DNA from: Gemmobacter caeni
GTDB taxonomy: Bacteria > Pseudomonadota > Alphaproteobacteria > Rhodobacterales > Rhodobacteraceae
NCBI RefSeq assembly: GCF_003054195.1
Contig: NZ_QBKP01000014.1
Span: 57,896-121,895, forward strand
Reading direction: 5' to 3'
DNA: 64,000 nt
Numbering within the stretch: position 1 is the first letter of the stretch; the number at the start of each line of letters is the position of its first letter. A program made the translations under genes and the position numbers. Positions 61,352-64,000 of this stretch are shown here, piece by piece. The notes beneath the pieces are model-generated. The model was given only the letters and a program-made list of their open reading frames with translations. It made no database searches and had not been told where the DNA came from.

Positions 61352-63046
61352 ATGATCACCCGCAGGGAATTCCTTCAGGCGTCAGTGGCGGCCTCGGCGA
61401 TCTATGGTCTGTCGGGCTTCGGCAACTGGTCGAAACTGGCGGCCCAACAGGCGCTGACCCAGGATCAGCTTTTGCAGTTCGACGATTTCGGCAATGTGAC
61501 GCTGATCCATGTGACCGACATCCACGCGCAGCTGAAGCCGATCTTCTTCCGCGAGCCCGAGATCAATCTGGGCGTCGGCGACGCGCGCGGGAAGGTGCCG
61601 CATGTCACCGGCGCCGATTTCCTGAAGATGTTCAATATTCAGCCCGGTTCGCCCGAGGCCTATGCCCTGACCTGCGAGGATTTCACCGCGCTGGCCAAGG
61701 GCTATGGCCGCATGGGCGGCATGGATCGCGTAGCGACTGTGGTGAAGGCGATCCGCGCCGCACGGCCGGATTCGATCCTGCTGGACGGCGGCGATACCTG
61801 GCACGGCTCCATGACCTCGTTCCTGACCAAGGGTCAGGACATGGTGAATGTGATGAACGCGCTTGGCGTCGATGCGATGACGAGCCACTGGGAATGGACC
61901 TATGGCACCGACCGCGTGAAAGAGATCGTGGAAAGTCAGCTCAAATTCCCCTTCCTCGGCGCCAATATCTTTGACGCGGAATGGGACGAACCGGCTTTCG
62001 AGCCCTACAAGATCTTTGAAAAGGGCGGCCTGCGCATCGCGGTGATCGGGCAGGCCTTCCCCTACATGCCTATCGCCAACCCCGGCTGGATGTTCCCCGA
62101 ATACAGCTTCGGCATCCGCGAGGAGCGTATGCAGGAAGTGGTGGACGAGGTCCGCGCCGAGGGCGTGGATCTGGTGGTCTGCCTGTCGCACAACGGCTTT
62201 GACGTGGATCGCAAGATGATTTCCCGCGTCAAGGGCATCGACGTGATCCTGACCGGCCACACCCATGACGCCGTGCCCGAGCCGGTGATCGTGGGCGACA
62301 CCATCCTCATCGCCTCCGGCTCCAACGGCAAGTTCGTCAGCCGCGTCGATCTGGATGTGCGCGACGGCCGGATGATGGGCTTCCGCCACAAGCTGATCCC
62401 GATCTTCTCGGATGTCATCACGCCCGACGCCGAGATGGCCGCGCTGATCGACGCCGAACGCGCGCCCTTCAAGGACCAGCTGGAAGAAAAGATCGGCACC
62501 ACCGAAAGCCTGCTTTACCGGCGCGGCAATTTCAACGGCTCGTGGGACGATTTGATCTGCGACGCCGTGCGGTCGGAACGGGACGCGCAGATCGCGCTCA
62601 GCCCCGGCGTCCGCTGGGGCACCACGCTGCTGCCCGGCGACGCCATCACCCGCGAGGATATCCACAACGTCACCTCGATGACCTACGGCCAGTGCTACCG
62701 CACCGAAATGACCGGCGAGACGCTGAAAACGGTGATGGAGGATGTGGCCGACAACCTGTTCAACACCGATCCCTACTATCAGCAGGGCGGCGACATGGTG
62801 CGCGTCGGCGGGCTGGCCTATTCCATCGACGTGTCGAAGCCGATCGGCAGCCGCATTTCCAACCTCGCGCTGACCGATACGGGCGAGGCCATCGACGCGG
62901 CGAAATCCTACACCGTCGCCGGCTGGGCCTCGGTCAATCAGGGCACCGAAGGCCCGCAGATCTGGGATGTGATCGAAAGCCATATCCGCAAGATCGGCAC
63001 CGTCCGGCTGGAACCCAACACCTCGGTCACCGTGACCGGCATCTGA
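61352..63046 (+). CDS. soxB: sulfate thiohydrolase SoxB
   Basis: Protein of 564 residues with a Tat-like signal (TRREFLQASVAASAIYGLSG) and the dimanganese 5'-nucleotidase fold. Metal motifs are VTDIHAQ (Asp56, His58), LLDGGDTWHGS (Asp148), the SoxB-specific SHWEWTYG, SHNGFDVD and LTGHTHD. It releases sulfate from SoxY-thiosulfonate. Usual length and complete. Confidence 0.96.
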   Translation: MITRREFLQASVAASAIYGLSGFGNWSKLAAQQALTQDQLLQFDDFGNVTLIHVTDIHAQLKPIFFREPEINLGVGDARGKVPHVTGADFLKMFNIQPGSPEAYALTCEDFTALAKGYGRMGGMDRVATVVKAIRAARPDSILLDGGDTWHGSMTSFLTKGQDMVNVMNALGVDAMTSHWEWTYGTDRVKEIVESQLKFPFLGANIFDAEWDEPAFEPYKIFEKGGLRIAVIGQAFPYMPIANPGWMFPEYSFGIREERMQEVVDEVRAEGVDLVVCLSHNGFDVDRKMISRVKGIDVILTGHTHDAVPEPVIVGDTILIASGSNGKFVSRVDLDVRDGRMMGFRHKLIPIFSDVITPDAEMAALIDAERAPFKDQLEEKIGTTESLLYRRGNFNGSWDDLICDAVRSERDAQIALSPGVRWGTTLLPGDAITREDIHNVTSMTYGQCYRTEMTGETLKTVMEDVADNLFNTDPYYQQGGDMVRVGGLAYSIDVSKPIGSRISNLALTDTGEAIDAAKSYTVAGWASVNQGTEGPQIWDVIESHIRKIGTVRLEPNTSVTVTGI

Positions 63047-63070
63047 AGAATCCTAAGGAGAGTTCGCACC

Positions 63071-63931
63071 ATGTCTGACGAACAGATGTCCGACGAACCG
63101 GCCACCACCAAAGGCCCCTCGCGCCGCGCCTTCCTGCGCAATGGCGCGCTGGCTGGCGCCGGTCTGGTGGCTGGTGGCACCGCCGCCCGCGCCGCCACGC
63201 CCGATCCGCTGATCACCGAAGTGCAGGATTGGGCCAGCGCCTTCGGCGACCCGGTGGATGCCGCGCCCTATGGCACGCCCATCCGGTTCGAAAGCCATGT
63301 CGTGCGGCGCAATGTCGAATGGCTGACCGAAAGCCCGGTCTCCTCCATCAACTTTACGCCGATTCATGCGCTGGAAGGCACGATCACCCCGCAGGGCTGC
63401 GCGTTTGAACGCCACCATTCCGGCGCTATCGAACTGTCGAAAGCCGATTACCGGCTGATGATCAATGGCCTTGTCGATCAGCCGCTCGTCTTCACCTTCG
63501 AAGACCTGCTGCGTTTCCCGCGCGCCACCACCACCGCCTTCCTCGAATGCGCGGCGAATGGCGGGATGGAATGGGGCGGCGCGCAGCTTGAGGGCTGCCA
63601 GTTCACCCAGGGCATGATTCACAACATGGAATATATCGGCGTGCCGCTGAAGGTGCTGTTGGCCGAGGCGGGGGTGAAGCCCGAAGGCAAGTGGATCTAC
63701 GCCGAGGGCGCCGATGCTTCGTCCAACGGTCGCTCTATCCCGATGGAAAAGGCGATGGATGACGTCATGGTCGCCTTCTTCGCCAATGGCGAGGCGCTGC
63801 GCAAGGAACATGGCTATCCCGTGCGTCTGGTCGTGCCGGGCTGGGAAGGCAACATGTGGGTAAAGTGGCTGCGCCGCATCGGGGTCTATGACGCCGCCGT
63901 GGAAACCCACATTCTCCAAGTAAGTCGCTGA
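63071..63931 (+). pseudogene. soxC: SoxC sulfane dehydrogenase, truncated at the 3' end
   Basis: Open frame of 286 codons encoding the N-terminal two thirds of SoxC: Tat signal (SRRAFLRNGALAGAGLVAGG), molybdopterin domain with ligand Cys160 (AFLECAANGGMEWGGAQLEG), and RLVVPGWEGNMWVKWLRRIG near residue 255-270. Complete SoxC proteins are about 430 residues. The family normally continues from V-E-T with R/EET-type residues and a C-terminal dimerisation domain; here the sequence turns to HILQVSR and stops. The change occurs around codon 279 (base 63908). The remaining protein would lack the domain needed for dimer formation and for contact with SoxD. Either an insertion element or a rearrangement has cut the gene, or a contig end/assembly join is at fault. 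Confidence 0.8.
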
Positions 63932-64000
63932 TTTCGCTGTCGTAATCGTGATATTTCGCATATAAATCATGGCGTTGACGGCTGCGAGGGGCGCGTTTCA
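63908..64000. other. unlike sequence after the soxC break, possible mobile element edge
   Basis: From about base 63908 the sequence no longer encodes SoxC in any frame I could follow, and up to about 63970 it is much richer in A and T than the flanking genes. An ATG at 63969 opens a frame to the window end, too short to judge. The segment CATTCTCCAAGTAAGTCGCT could be the end of an insertion sequence, but I do not recognise its family. Confidence 0.45.

Noticed and set aside
63908..64000. Naming the insertion at soxC as a specific IS or transposon family
   Set aside because: Only about 90 bases are visible and I do not recognise the terminal repeat; a transposase or a second end would be needed.
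1..64000. tRNA, rRNA, CRISPR arrays, prophage or restriction-modification genes
   Set aside because: I saw no tRNA-like cloverleaf, rRNA core, regular spacer array, phage structural gene or methylase motif; this is a reading by eye, and tRNAscan and CRISPR search would confirm.

Overview
The window is a GC-rich, gene-dense stretch of chromosome from an alphaproteobacterium, most likely a member of the Rhodobacterales (Rhodobacter/Paracoccus/Gemmobacter-like). This rests on a Paracoccus-type sox locus, DUF1285, DUF2798 and DUF4170 proteins, methionine synthase split into two genes, a fused double ProW-type permease and TRAP transporters. The genus cannot be fixed from the sequence alone. I saw no rRNA, tRNA, CRISPR array or complete mobile element. 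No gap between genes exceeds 300 bases; the longest are 24718-24985 and 52560-52818, and both are described.

Region by region. (1) 1-5328, minus strand: a MoxR ATPase, a DUF58 protein, a BatA/DUF4159 membrane protein and a partial VWA-like membrane protein, all translationally coupled. (2) 5387-10869: small housekeeping or unknown genes, a GNAT acetyltransferase, polA and an MmcQ/YjbR protein. (3) 10925-12715: a LuxR-type regulator fused to an alpha/beta hydrolase-like domain that seems to lack its catalytic histidine. (4) 12766-22637: a probable quaternary- or methylated-amine locus. A ProXWV-type ABC importer, a choline-kinase-like phosphotransferase and a dimethylglycine/sarcosine dehydrogenase-like flavoprotein are flanked by two DeoR regulators, the second coupled to an inositol-monophosphatase-family phosphatase. 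(5) 22634-32179: a class III aminotransferase coupled to a beta-keto acid cleavage enzyme, divergent from an XRE-cupin regulator, a complete Dpp-type peptide ABC importer and an M24 peptidase. It reads as uptake and breakdown of a peptide or amino-acid-like substrate through a beta-keto acid.

(6) 32213-42000: an eight-gene minus-strand operon (three SDR dehydrogenases, a TRAP transporter with two paralogous binding proteins, and a KstD-like flavoprotein), divergent from gntR-gst; its substrate is unknown. A perfect 15-base inverted repeat before the operon is a candidate GntR operator. (7) 42012-48733: lipid A genes (lpxK, waaA), a CaiB-type CoA-transferase, a DsbA-like protein, a DUF721 protein and paaK. 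(8) 48829-55493: split metH, a pair of facing REP-like elements, glutathione-dependent formaldehyde dehydrogenase, three consecutive I78-like small lipoproteins and a cytochrome c'.

(9) 55597-64000: the thiosulfate oxidation locus, soxT-soxR-soxS on the minus strand and soxVWXYZABC on the plus strand. All genes through soxB look intact. soxC loses homology after about codon 279 and stops at residue 286, and unlike, AT-richer sequence runs to the window end. This suggests an insertion or rearrangement that would remove the C-terminal part of sulfane dehydrogenase.
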